Positions 1 through 10,070 of a DNA stretch of 64,000 bases are shown here, one piece after another. A model generated the notes under the pieces. The model was given only the letters and a program-made list of their open reading frames with translations. It did not search any database and was not told the origin of the DNA. This DNA comes from Acanthamoeba castellanii str. Neff (Eukaryota; Discosea; Longamoebia; Acanthamoebidae). The position numbers and the translations under genes are program-made. Position 1 is the stretch's first letter; every line of letters starts with the position of its first letter. The stretch is from the NCBI RefSeq assembly GCF_000313135.1, contig NW_004457271.1, positions 137,430-201,429 of the forward strand, given 5' to 3'.

Positions 1-606
1 CGTTCGCTCTCGGAGATCTTCCCCAAGGCCACCGAGGAGGCGAGGGACCTGCTGCGGAAGCTCCTCATGTTCAATCCCGAGAAGCGCATCACCGCCGATG
101 TACGTGTCGACTCCAATCGCACTTCCGCCCTCTTCATGTGGGGCCCATACTGACCGGTGGTGTTGCGCTCCGGCCTACAGGATGCCCTCAAGCACCCCTG
201 GCTGTCGCAGTTCCACAACGAGGCCGAAGAAGCCGTCCACACGGGCAACATCGGTACGTCACCGCACTTGCACTTTCGTTCTCTAAGCGCTGTGCTCACT
301 GCGCGTCGCACGTCGCTCTGTACAGAATTGATCATCGATGACAACAAGAAGTTCCCCATTGCCGAGTACAGGAGCACGCTCTACAACGACATCAAGAAGA
401 AGAGGAAGGAGAGGAGGCGAAGGGCCAAGCTTCTCAAGAAGGAGAAAACCGATCAAGCCAAGGTGGTCAAGTCGGAAGATAAGAAGGAGAAGCGAGGCAG
501 CAAGATCCTCAAGAAGAGCGAGGAGAAGAAGGAGAAGAGGAGCAGCAAGATCTTGGGCAAGCGGGAGGGCAGCAAGAGGGAGAGCCGAAAGGACAAGAGC
601 GCCTGA
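1..606 (+). CDS. ERK7/8 (MAPK15)-type MAP kinase, C-terminal part
   Basis: Partial gene running in from the left edge. Exons 1-99, 181-253 and 324-606; both introns are short GT-AG and the phases match. The first exon encodes the end of a protein kinase domain (KATEEARDLLRKLLMFNPEK, then RITADDALKHPWL), the usual subdomain XI of MAP kinases. It is followed by a conserved acidic/EYR segment (DDNKKFPIAEYRSTLY) of the type found after the kinase domain in ERK7/ERK8 (MAPK15). The tail after that is almost only Lys/Arg/Glu/Ser and is probably disordered, with possible nuclear-localisation character. Active-site residues lie outside the window, so activity cannot be judged. Another CMGC kinase is possible, but the post-kinase motif favours ERK7/8. 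Confidence 0.75.
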
Positions 607-682
607 GGCCTTCTCCACCACGCACCAAGGCCCCTCAGCCCTGAAGTGAACTCGTCCCTTTGCCAGCACCTTTGTTGTGTAG

Positions 683-688
683 AATAAA
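683..688 (+). promoter_or_regulatory. Poly(A) signal of the MAP kinase gene
   Basis: Canonical AATAAA 77 bases after the stop codon at 604-606, in a short 3' flank. It is the only such hexamer between the stop codon and the tRNA cluster. Confidence 0.5.
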
Positions 689-761
689 ATGTAGCCACAA
701 ATCGTTCGTACTTACTGCTGCGTCGCCTGTTCCAACAAGGCATGCTCAGTGATCCAGAATA

Positions 762-933
762 CTGCGGTGATGGTGTGATCTCAAGCAACCAGTCCCCTGT
801 GGTGTAGTTGGCTAGCATTTCCGCCTGTCACGCGGACGACCCGGGTTCAAATCCCGGCGGGGGAGATCTTCCTTTTTTGGGGGAGATCATTCTCATTTGG
901 TTGCCCTCGCCTCCTCTTCATTTTTTTTCCAAG
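762..933. repeat. Inverted repeat, left arm (contains tRNA-Asp)
   Basis: This segment reappears in reverse complement at 2402-2575. The match includes the tRNA-Asp gene, about 30 bases upstream of it and about 70 downstream (the T-run and the GAGGCGAGGGCAACC-type flank). Small differences exist: a few bases in the upstream part, and one T-stem base in the right tRNA copy. The arms enclose tRNA-Ala, tRNA-Ile and the tRNA fragments. Confidence 0.9.
793..865 (+). tRNA. tRNA-Asp (GTC)
   Basis: A full cloverleaf can be drawn: acceptor TCCCCTG/CGGGGGA with G73 (the Asp discriminator base), D-arm with GTAGTTGGCTAG, anticodon loop CTGTCAC, and T-arm CCGGG-TTCAAAT-CCCGG. There is no intron. Internal A and B boxes for RNA polymerase III are intact, and a six-T terminator follows within about 15 bases. 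A second copy lies inverted at 2469-2541. Confidence 0.97.
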
Positions 934-1107
934 GCGCTGAAGATAGCTACAGGCAATGTTTCACCCCTCCGCTTTAACTATCAATTGTATTGGTATGTGA
1001 GCAAAACGAATTTCTTGGCATAGCTCCTTTTTGCTTGCGCAAGCACTCGTGCTACAAGTTGCGGAGGGTGCGCCATCCCATTTGTGGGAGCTCAAGGGTC
1101 AAGTGTA

Positions 1108-1180
1108 GGGGGTGTAGCTCAGATGGTAGAGCGCTCGCTTAGCATGCGAGAGGTAAAGGGATCGATACCCTTCTCCTCCA
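1108..1180 (+). tRNA. tRNA-Ala (AGC)
   Basis: Cloverleaf with anticodon loop TTAGCAT, D-arm GCTC-AGATGGTA-GAGC, T-arm AAGGG-ATCGATA-CCCTT and A73. The acceptor stem GGGGGTG/CTCCTCC contains one U-U mismatch at pair 6-67 and one G-U pair, which is tolerable. A short T-run follows. No intron. Confidence 0.95.
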
Positions 1181-1699
1181 ATTCTTTTTGGCCAACACAA
1201 AATGTTGTCAGGTATCCAGGGGAACCTTACCCAGACAGAATAATGATCATGAATGAGAAATCCTTTGCCTGTTTTCCTGTTTGTCTGGATGGATCATGAA
1301 GACAAAAAAGATGCTTGGGGGATCAAATAACCAGCTGGTGAATCCTGTAGATGATGTATTTTTGTTGTGTGGCCTTGCCCAGCCACCATCTCTTCATGCA
1401 ATCATCACATAGACATAGTACCCAACTCCAACCACACCTGGAAATGCAATTTCTCTGTCTTCACCAACAAGGCCTTTATGAGTTATCCATTTTCCATCAC
1501 CCTTCAGCAGGTATCTACTGCAACAAAAGGCTGTCCTTGGGATATCCTCCTATGGCTCCAATCACCTAGCTCATGCAGTACTCATTGTGTTGTGAGAAAG
1601 AGGACACTACCTGTGCCTTTAGGCCTGCGATTGCTGCAGTAAACGATTACACGGAATCCAATAGCAAGCTACGCCTTTAAAATTGGTCAGTGAAGCAAG
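1181..1699. other. Spacer between tRNA-Ala and tRNA-Ile, no gene seen
   Basis: 519 bases with only short, non-conserved open frames. Base composition is lower in GC than the surrounding coding DNA. I see no RNA structure, coding signal or repeat match here. Confidence 0.6.
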
Positions 1700-1772
1700 G
1701 GCCGGTTAGCTTAGTTGGTAGAGCGTGGTGCTAATAACGCCAAGGTCGTGGGTTCGATCCCCACACTGGCCA
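1700..1772 (+). tRNA. tRNA-Ile (AAT)
   Basis: Cloverleaf with acceptor GGCCGGT/ACTGGCC, D-arm with TTAGTTGGTA, anticodon loop CTAATAA (A34 would be edited to inosine), T-arm GTGGG-TTCGATC-CCCAC and A73. A four-T run follows directly. No intron. Its 3' half is repeated 60 bases downstream. Confidence 0.96.
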
Positions 1773-1831
1773 TATCTTTTGGCAGCACTTCAACCGCAAG
1801 AAGACAGAGAGAGAGAGGTTGACAACGTGGT

Positions 1832-1863
1832 CAAGGTCGTGGGTTCGATCCCCATACTGGCCA
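1832..1863 (+). pseudogene. tRNA-Ile 3'-half duplicate
   Basis: These 32 bases repeat the last 32 of tRNA-Ile (variable loop, T-arm, 3' acceptor strand and A73) with one C-to-T change in the 3' strand. No 5' half, D-arm or anticodon arm precedes it, so it cannot fold as a tRNA. It keeps an intact B box. Confidence 0.85.
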
Positions 1864-1937
1864 TTCGTTTTCCTCGTGGCACAGGTCTCCTTCAGCAGGT
1901 ATTCTGTGTGTCCCAAATGTCCATTGTGTGGCAAGCC

Positions 1938-2002
1938 TGCCTCATGGTGTAGTTGGCATTTGGTTTCTGGTACCTGGGACCCAAGTTTAAATCTGGGTGT
2001 AT
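1938..2002 (+). pseudogene. Degenerate tRNA-like remnant
   Basis: The stretch keeps a recognisable A-box region (ATGGTGTAGTTGG, as in the nearby tRNA-Asp) and a T-arm-like AAGTTTAAATCTGGGT, spaced as in a tRNA. The anticodon arm does not pair and the acceptor stem is lost. A decayed tRNA-Asp, or possibly tRNA-Gln, copy is the simplest reading. Confidence 0.45.
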
Positions 2003-2401
2003 CACATCTTGAATAAAATCTGCTTTTGATGGGAATGAGGTGGCCTGGGAGCTCACAGTAGGAATCCAGGACAGCTTTTTTAGAAATCCTATTCTGGTGT
2101 GTAACTGGTCCAGTGGATAACTTGAGTGCATGGTGGCTAGGGCTGGGGTGGCAGTGGGTGTGGTGTGGTTTACTTCCCACTGCTTGCTGTCCCCATTGCT
2201 GTGGAAGGGGTGCACCTGTTGGTTGGGCTGGTGGTTGAGTTTTGTGGATGGGTGGTTGGTGTGTAAGTGTGTATGGTGAAGCAGGACCAGGTCACCTGTC
2301 ATGCAGTTGGGCTCTACAGGGACTGGGAGGGGTTGGAGTTTACTGTAGGGAGTGTGATGTTGTGTCTTGGTGTTCTGGCAATGGGGGCACCTGTGCACAT
2401 A
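2003..2401. other. G/T-rich spacer, no gene seen
   Basis: About 400 bases before the right arm of the inverted repeat. The plus strand is rich in GGTGG/GTGTG runs. Short open frames have no recognisable composition or motif. Nothing else is supported. Confidence 0.5.
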
Positions 2402-2575
2402 CTTGGAAAAAAATGAAGAGGAGGCGAGGGCAACCAAAAGAGAATGATCTCCCCCAAAAAAGGAAGATCTCCCCCGACGGGATTTGAACCCGGGTCGTCC
2501 GCGTGACAGGCGGAAATGCTAGCCAACTACACCACAGGGGACTGGTTGCTTGAGATCACCCTACCCCATCACCGC
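2402..2575. repeat. Inverted repeat, right arm (contains tRNA-Asp)
   Basis: Reverse complement of 762-933, including both flanks of the tRNA. See the left arm for details. Confidence 0.9.
2469..2541 (-). tRNA. tRNA-Asp (GTC), second copy
   Basis: Same sequence as the copy at 793-865 except for one base at position 65, which breaks the outermost T-stem pair (C49-G65 becomes C-T). Acceptor, anticodon loop and G73 are intact, and a six-T run follows on the minus strand. It is probably functional, but slightly weaker folding is expected. Confidence 0.93.
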
Positions 2576-2856
2576 ACCTTTATGTTCTTGATCGCACTGT
2601 CTCCAGGTGGTCCACGATCCCTTGCCTCACTCTCGGGGGTTGATAGGCAAACTCTGGGTGCAAAGTGGAGAACACATGCATATTTGCTTGCAAGGGGAAG
2701 AACTTATGATGGGATGTGTTGGGCCTGAAGAAAAAAGAGAAAAGAAGGAAGAAGCACTTTCCTCCTTCACCTGTGGTGGTTGCCGGGCCAGCTTGCGACT
2801 GTGCAAGTTCAACTTGGTTGAAGGGGCTGGGTGGGTGGCTGGTGCTGGCTTGCCGC

Positions 2857-4675
2857 TCAGAGCAGGTCGTAGAAGTAGTCGAGGCCCTGACCGATCTCCC
2901 ATATCGAGATGCCCACACCCAAGCTTCGCGCCAGCTCCAACTTGTCGTGTACCGACTGCGTGGTACCCGGACCAATGTTAAAATTGCACCACGATACACA
3001 CACGCACGCGAAACAAGCTGAAGACGAAGAACACGAATAGAAGAGGAACCTTGAGCGTTGGGTAGAAGACAGTGTGCTCCTCCTCGCCCTTCTTGTAAGT
3101 GAAGGAGTGCTCATGGTGCGCAGCGTGCCACACAAGCTTGGGCTTGTAGGAAGTCAGCATCTTGATGTAGCGCGACCCGATGACGGCCTCTGCATTCTGT
3201 GGCTGCCAATACTGTGTGTGTGTGTGTGTGTTCACGATCGTTGAGTGCTACGTCACGCCGCCATGTAAGATCCGGGACCCAGGAGTACCTCGTAGCCGTA
3301 GAAATTGATGCCCATGAGGATCTTGTGGCCCAGCTGGTTGCCGCTGGTCCGGTGGTCCGGTGGCAGCAGTCGGAGCACGTTTTGCGTCACCCACGACAGC
3401 GGCGCGGTCGGGCCAGGCCTGGTCAAACAGCCAACAGCCAACGTCATCATCGACAACAAGAAGTGTGCGCGAGCGTGCAGCGGTAATGACGAAGGAGAGT
3501 AAACTCACCGTTGCGGGTTGGAATAGTCGTAGGTCATGAGTGAGAATCCGTCAATGTACTCAGCCAACCACACGAAAACTGACGACGTCAAGCTGTTCGC
3601 ATTCGGGTTGCCCTTTTCCGACTGTCGTGTCGTTGGTCGTGTGTGTGTGTGTGGTGGTGGTGGTGGTGGTGGTGGTGGTGGTGGTGGTGGTGGTGGTGGT
3701 GGTTAGCGATTGTCCTAGGATGCGGTAAGCAGGCTGTGGGAAAAAGTAGGCTTGCATACCGGAATGACCAGAATGATCTTCTTGTTCAGCTCATGCAACT
3801 CGTTGGCCAGGCCGATGATGAACGGCGAGATCTGAGTGTTGAGCACGAAGTTGTGCTCCAACACAAGACCATCGAAGTTTTGGGCTCTGGCGAGGTCAGC
3901 AGCAAAACAAAGGCAACACCTAAATGAGTTCGTGTGTGGTGGTGCGTGTGCGTGTGCGGTTTGGTGTCGGTGCGGGAGCACGTACACGCACTCCCTGACG
4001 AGCAGGGCGATGAGTTGGTTGATGAGGGTCTGCTCGGCGAAGAGATGCTGGTAGTCTTCGAGCAGCCAGCCGTGGAACATGAACCGCGGTACAATGAGCG
4101 GAGCGGTTGCGTTCTCCACAACGTTGCGCACGTCCTTCAGCCAGCCCTGGTCGACGTCGTGCCGTCCGGTGAGCTGCACCTTCGACTCGCCGCGGTCGTC
4201 TGGTGCACAGTGCAGGTTAGCAAGCAGGCTCTACACTTGCCACAAAATGATCGTCATCATCGGCTCAGTAAGAAGCGTTGGCCGTACACTTGATCTGATA
4301 CCAGACAGGCGACACGTAGGTGAACTTGGAGTTGAAGACCTTGGCCATATCGTATCCGTGTGAGTTCCTGATGGGGAAAAAACAGTGTGATGGTGAATCG
4401 CCCGATTTTCATTCATTCCATTGAATGAGGAAATGGGAGTGTTACCAGGGGGTGACATAAACGAGGGTGGGGTTCTCAAAGTTCTTCACGGAGGCTTGTT
4501 CAGTGCTGTACTTCTTGTGCTGGTTGACGATGCTCTTAGCCGTAGGATTCTCCTTCACCAATTTGCGCTCCATCACTGTGCCAACCTTAGGCGTTACCGT
4601 AACGCCAGCGGCACACACCACCATCGCTGCGCACACACATGCCAGAAGCAAAAACCTCACCAGTCGCGCTTCCAT
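2857..4675 (-). CDS. CHID1: Chitinase domain-containing protein 1 (CHID1/SI-CLP) homolog
   Basis: Eight exons on the minus strand: 4675-4446, 4367-4288, 4199-3986, 3886-3760, 3621-3509, 3418-3289, 3196-3050, 2955-2857; 379 residues, close to the human length. The protein starts with a hydrophobic signal peptide ([20 protein letters not shown]), so it is secreted or lysosomal. A GH18-type TIM barrel follows, with landmarks typical of CHID1: [70 protein letters not shown], and the C-terminal [15 protein letters not shown]. As in known CHID1, the DxxDxE chitinase motif is incomplete (FDGLVLE lacks the middle Asp), so it is more likely a glycan-binding than a hydrolytic protein. The start was chosen for the signal peptide. 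The fourth intron carries a long (GGT)n run. Confidence 0.92.
3637..3704. repeat. (GT)n/(GGT)n microsatellite in a CHID1 intron
   Basis: A GTGTGT run passes into about 18 copies of GGT inside intron 3622-3759. It lies wholly between the splice sites. Confidence 0.9.
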
Positions 4676-5082
4676 CTTCGCCAGCGAGCAGAACAGAAAG
4701 ACTGCGCTGACACTGACGTCATCACACACCTTTTTCCAACGCCTTTTCCTGAGAACTTTTCTTTTCTTTCTACCTGCTTGCCACCAGTCTCATACGAGCG
4801 TCGTGGCCTTCCGCACTTCCCGTTACAGGAGAACGTCAACCGTGGTGCTGCTCCATCATGCCCAGCGGGTACCGCTCACCATTGGCCGAAGACGAGTTTT
4901 ACAAAAACTAAGAATATTTACGGAAGAATTGGTCTGGCCTTTTCCTCTTGGGTCCCTTCATAAGCGCAGCTCGATCCAGCCAACACCCCACATACTCTCT
5001 TGTCCAACAACAAGACCAGCCATCTGGCCTTAGCAACTGTGCAAGTAAGAAAGTGTTCTGAACCAGAGAACCACCAACAAAC
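4676..5082. other. Divergent intergenic region CHID1 / E2-F-box
   Basis: 407 bases between two start codons pointing away from each other, so it must hold both promoters. I see no clear TATA element or shared motif. Frames that cross it are not coding-like. Confidence 0.5.
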
Positions 5083-7777
5083 ATGCAGGCACCTTCCCCC
5101 TCACCACGGTCGGCAACTTGCGCTAGAGCCGTGGAAAGGCTGATGAGGGACCTGCACGAGCTGCAGTCCGAGCCGTGTCGCACCGTGTGTGCCGCCCCGC
5201 TGGAGAACAACATGCTCTGGTACCCTTCCTTCACCATCCTCTCAAAGGTCATTATGGCTCTTGGTGCCCACCACAATCGCCCCTCCCTCCCTGCCACCAG
5301 CTGGCACGGCAACCTGCGTCCACTGTCGGGACCCTACGCGGGGGCGGTGCTGCACATCATCGTACGATGCCGCACAACTGCACGCGCAGATCGATTGACT
5401 GCTGAGTCACACAAACACAAACTAATCGAACCGCGTCCCTTGGCCAGATGGAGTTTGCAGAGGACTACCCCGCGAGTCCACCACAGGTGAAGCTGTGCCA
5501 AACCATTCCGCACCCGAACGTGTTCGGGGACTACATCTGCCTGGACATGCTCAAGAGCTACACCGTCAGCCAACGCTACGCCGGGTGGTCGTCGGCCTAC
5601 AGCGTGCAGTCGATCTTGCTGCAGCTGCAGGGGTTCCTGTTCGCCGAGAACATCCCGCAGGAGCACGGCGGCCCGATTAAGGCTTACTCCGGCGACAAGG
5701 TCGTGTCGGTGGCCCGCGCGTGGCTGGACAGCTTCGCCTGCGCCGCGTGCGGCCACACCAGCGCCCAGCCCCAGCCGCCCCTCCCCGAAGTCGATGCCTT
5801 CGTGCCCCCGACCGTCAGTACGAGGGCCGAGCAAGAGGCGAATGAAAAGGGGAAGGAGAGGGAAGAGGTGGTGGGCGGTAGCGATGGCGTCGTCGTCGAC
5901 GACGGCGACGGCGACGAGGAAAAGGAATGTTGGTTGCTGGAGCTTCCGGCCGAGAGCTTGCTGCATATTCTACAGTACCTGCAGCACCGGAACGACCTGC
6001 TCGCGGCGGCCAACGCTAGCGCGGTGCTGGGTTCGATCGTCCGGGAGTACTGCCTGCTCGAGCGCCGGCAGAGCGTCATCTGCTTCCACTCCAAGCGCAC
6101 GCACGAGGAGGACGTGCTCGGGGTGGGCATCTCGCTGGAGCACTTCCCCGGGCAGGCCCGGATCAAGGCCATCAACACATCGCTCGACGTGTTGTCCCTG
6201 CGGGCCTTCACTCAGGACCGCGTGCGGCTGTCGGTGTGGAAGGAACCGTTCCGCCTGTTCCTGCCGCTGGTGATCGGGCCGGACCACTTCGGCCGCGCCC
6301 GGGAACACATACTGGATACTCTGTCCCGGATCGAGAACGAGGGCGGCGGCTTCACCGGCCGCTTGCCGCAGTGGACGCGCGACCCGATCGATCAGGCGCG
6401 CATGCTGCTCGCGGTCCTGCCCAAGCTCATGAACTCGTTCGTCGTGTCGCTCATGAACAACAACAGCAACTGCTCCACAGCGAGAGGGTTCGGGCCTCGC
6501 ACCAACAACTCGCAGGTGCTCTCCGAGCGGGCGCTCGAAGGCTACTGCTCCTTCCACCACATGCTGCTCACCTTTGGTACGCCGATCGCACACATCTTTG
6601 TCGCTGGGCAGTCGAGTCGCCGTACTAAACTGTGATCATTCCAATCACATGGCTGCAGCGAGGGAAAACCCAGAGGTGGAGCGTATGGCCAACGAGGCGG
6701 TGGACAAGTTCCTGGCCAGCCCCGCGTTTCGGTCGAAGGCGCACACGCCCGACCTGGGCGAGTGGCTGGTCAACCTCACGCTCTCCACGGCCGGCTGGGA
6801 GGGCGTGGCCGAGCAGTTCCTGGGCGAGCTGTTCGTGCGCAACGTGCGCTGGATACTGCAGGACGCGCCGCACCTGGCCCACATCCACACCGGACGCGGC
6901 GGCGGGCAGTCGGCGCTCATGATCGACGATTCGTTCACGTGCACCCTCGTGAGCCGTCGCCTGGTCATGTTCCAGGTCTACTTCCTCAAGAACATCGGGC
7001 GGCCCAACAACCAAAGTACGTCGTCGTCACCAGCATCTTCATCTCTGCAGCTGAAGAAGGAGCTAACGAACAACAACCACTACAGGTTGGCGGGACAGCC
7101 TCACGACGTATCATCGGACCATGGGCCGCCCCACGCACTCTATGAAGGCGCACCTGCACGCGGCCTCGAAGGCGATCATGGCCGTCGCCTCGTGGGAGTA
7201 CGTCTTCGCTCTGGACACCGACTCGTTGACGCCTTGTCTGATTTGCACTCGTCGCTTACTTACCTCTGGCTTGTGTGCCCACAGCGAGTACTTTGATCGC
7301 ATCTGGATGCCGCGGATGTCTGGGCCGCAGCTCACGGCGCGACTGGGCTCGGCCATCGCAGAGAGCGCCGCTCGCAACTACCATCGCACACCGCGCTCGT
7401 TCGGTGTGCCGAGCGCTCTCCGCACGTCGTCGTCGACCGACACCCCGCGGTTCCTCCACCAACAGGCCGCAAGCGACGTCTCGCCGGGCTCGTCGTCCAC
7501 CGCCAGCTCCAGCTCCAGCCCTGCTGGCGACCGCCCCTTGCTCGCCCACAGGCCTGGGCGTCGCGCCCGCGACGAGCGCGACGATGACAGACACAGGCCG
7601 GCCAAGCGGCACCGGCGAAGCGATAGTCGTGACCGCAGCCGCAGCCGCAGCCGAGGAAGGGACCGGTACCACCGCGATCATCGCCAAGGCCGCCATGACC
7701 CCAGCTACGGACTCGACCGGGAGCTGGGGAGCAGGAGGCGCGACGACCGCAGCCGCGAGAGGCGTAGGCACCACTAA
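5083..7777 (+). CDS. Ubiquitin-conjugating enzyme E2 fused to an F-box protein
   Basis: Six exons: 5083-5219, 5301-5361, 5448-6576, 6659-7015, 7086-7197, 7285-7777; 762 residues. Residues 10-135 form a UBC fold: RLMRDLHELQ helix, WHGNLRPLSGPYAGAVLHI, YPASPPQVKL, the HPN tripeptide, and the catalytic Cys at residue 97 (GDYICLDML, codon 5538-5540). Around 226-270 is an F-box-like helix set (LLELPAESLLHILQYL). Then comes a conserved-looking domain (CFHSKRTHEEDVLGVGISLE, SLRAFTQDRVRLSVW), and the end is an SR/RD-rich tail. I recall comparable E2-plus-F-box proteins in amoebae and fungi. The inferred role is an E2 that brings its own SCF adaptor. The last intron (87 nt) has no stop and could be retained without a frame change. 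Confidence 0.85.
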
Positions 7778-7935
7778 ATTGGGGCCTCGTCGTTGGCGCT
7801 CAGTGTTGCAGTGAGCATTACCAAACAAAAGAGGTTTCGTTATTGTGACAAGAGGGTGATGGCTGTAGTAGTGGTTTAGGGGTAAGTCACCAATTTCAAA
7901 CTTGTTTGGGAGGTACCAAAACGTAAGGTCGCGCT

Positions 7936-9882
7936 CTACCTTCGATGGTGCGGCGGCCGGAGGAGTCGCTCCCACTCGAGGGACGAGGGACGAGCAGCGA
8001 GCAGCAGGTCCGGCGGAATGGCGGAGGCCCCGGGAGTGCCCTCGGGCACAATACACGAGTCCCAGCCTTGCCTGTGAAAACGTCAGCTCGCGTGTGAGAA
8101 GACATCTGGTGTCGGAGGTGAAGATGGAAGATTGAAAGCGAAGCGGCCGGTACCTGATGGCTTCCAGCTCCTCTGGGCTTCGCGATGCTTGCTGTTTGTA
8201 GGTTGGGGCGTAGTTGGCCTTGGCTGGCGCCGGCGAAGCTGCGGCAACCTCGGTCTTTCGCTTCTTTCGCTTCCGTCTGTTCGTGTCGCCGAGCTCCTTG
8301 CCTTTCTCCTTGGCCGGCCTCACTCCTCTTCCGCCCTCTACTTCGATGTCATACTCTTCCTCTTGTTTCCTGCTCGGTGAAGCCACGCTGGCCACGACCG
8401 GCGCTTCTTCTCCAACGCTTTTGCCGTGAGCGTCAGCTCGTACGGTTTCGCCTTCTCCCTTCCCTTGCTCCTCTGCGTCGGCTTGTCGTCGCTCCTTCTT
8501 CTCGTCCTGAGCGCGCTTGACCTCTTCAAAGTATGTAATCGGCTCGGTGACCCCTGGAAACGACACACAGAACGCACATATCAGAAACCTGTTGAACAAT
8601 CACCGACTACGGTACCCCCAGGGGGGCGACGAGATACGCTACCCTGCTTCAGCCTTCGTATTCGAAGCAGGACCTCGAGACGTGCGGCGATTTGGGCCTT
8701 GTAATCGAGCTCTCTGGCGCGCTTCCTCTTCTGTCGACCCTCGATTCGGTCGGCCACCTGCTTCTTCCTGGCCTGATGATGACGACGGTGAGGAGGAGGA
8801 AGAAGAAGGCAACGTGTGTCAGTGTTGTTAACACGAAGGATCAGAGGTGACGGCGGGAGTAGATCATACCGCGACTTCGGCGAGATGGATGGCCTCCTGC
8901 CGGGCGCGTATCTCCTCGGCGGTGCGTTCGATTTCCGCCTTGGAGGGCGCTGCCGCCTGCTCCTGCCGACGCTTCTCCTTCTTGCGTTTCTGCCAGCGCT
9001 GCCAGAAGCGAACGACACGGCGAAAAGAAGAAGGACTTAGTGTCGTGACCACAACAGCGCATTGAGCAAAGTCGTGCGCCCTACCTTGTTACGCTGGGTT
9101 TTGAGCGTACGGTTCTTGAAGCGGGTGTAGGCCTCCTCGTCCTCGAACACCGACATGAGCTGGGCTAGCGCGGCCTCCTTAGCGCTGATGTCTTGAGGCT
9201 AGTCAAGGAAGTGGTCGGACTCGGAACGTGAGAAAGCACTCACTACACGCGTGCGCAAGCACGATCGTGTGGTGTGTGGTGTGTGGGTGTGTGTGGGTGG
9301 GAAGTGCCGGTGTACGACGGCAGCAGAGGGTGAAAAGGATACCTCGGTGGCATGCTTGATGGTGTCCAGCAGCACTGCCACCTCGCGCAGGCGCGCTTTC
9401 ACGTCCGCAGTGCGCCATGAGAATTGGGGAGAGGCCTGCTGGGCTCCACTCGCAGTGCTTTGGTCCGCGTCCCTGTTCCTCTGCATCCACATCTCGAGCC
9501 ATGCATCTCTCACAACACCTGCATCCATCCAACTGATGAGTTCGCGCTTACTCCAATCTCGCTTCATCGGGCAAGCGTAGGAAAACCTTGTGCCATCTTG
9601 GGAGGCGTTACAGGGACGTAGACGGGCGGTGTTAGTGCTGGGACGAAGGTGGGAGGCAGCCCTCCGTTCCAGGGCATGGCGGAGCGAAGATGCGGGGGCG
9701 GCAACGGGGACGAATCTTTGCTCATGCGGGAATGGAAATGGCGTGATTGGAGGTGCATAGGAGGGATATCCCATCGGCGGGGCGAAGCGGAAGTGGGGCT
9801 GGAGTGGACCGCGCGTAGGGGGGGAGGGCAGAAGGCCCTGTCCTTGCGAGCTTGTTGGGCCATACATCTTTACATTTACCAA
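7936..9882 (-). CDS. PDCD7: PDCD7 / U11-U12 snRNP 59K protein homolog
   Basis: Six exons on the minus strand: 9882-9343, 9198-9085, 8998-8870, 8772-8643, 8553-8154, 8071-7936; 482 residues (human about 485). Layout as in PDCD7: a Pro-rich N-terminus (GPTSSQGQGLLPSPPTRG), a conserved helix (DWSKRELISWMDAGVVRDAW), a long Lys/Glu/Arg coiled-coil region, and the C-terminal signature RQGWDSCIVPEGTPGASAIP...PSSLEWERLL, which matches the W(D)xYLVP...G...IP...LPPxPSxxxW pattern of the family. PDCD7 is a U11/U12 di-snRNP subunit of the minor spliceosome. The intron after residue 180 has U12-type splice signals (see findings). The start at 9882 could instead be the Met five codons later. Identity rests on the two end motifs and overall architecture. 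Confidence 0.8.
9190..9342 (-). other. U12-type intron in the PDCD7 gene
   Basis: On the minus strand the intron begins GTATCCTTTT at 9342-9333, a perfect match to the U12-type donor RTATCCTT. Near its 3' end TTCCTTGAC (9210-9202) is a perfect U12 branch-point consensus. The 3' end is either TAG (intron ends 9199, only about 4 nt after the branch A) or AC after CTCAAGAC (intron ends 9190, 13 nt after the branch A, the usual U12 distance). Both keep the frame and differ by three residues. Confidence 0.75.
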
Positions 9883-10070
9883 TTTTCTTGTAAATTTTGT
9901 GTTTCGTTTTACTCAATTTTTTGGCGGTGATCTGAGGTTAATTTTTGTGTCGGCAGCAAAAGGGACGAATAAAGGGAAAAAGGACCTGCTCACTTCATTT
10001 CATTCATTTAATTGTCGGCTGTGTGCTCGTTTGGCCCACGATCTTACCAAAAGGGCTGGTTAGGCTCGAG

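Noticed and set aside
157..606. Read-through of the MAP kinase intron 254-323
   Set aside because: The intron translation is not conserved, and good GT-AG sites join exons to restore the ERK7-like motif.
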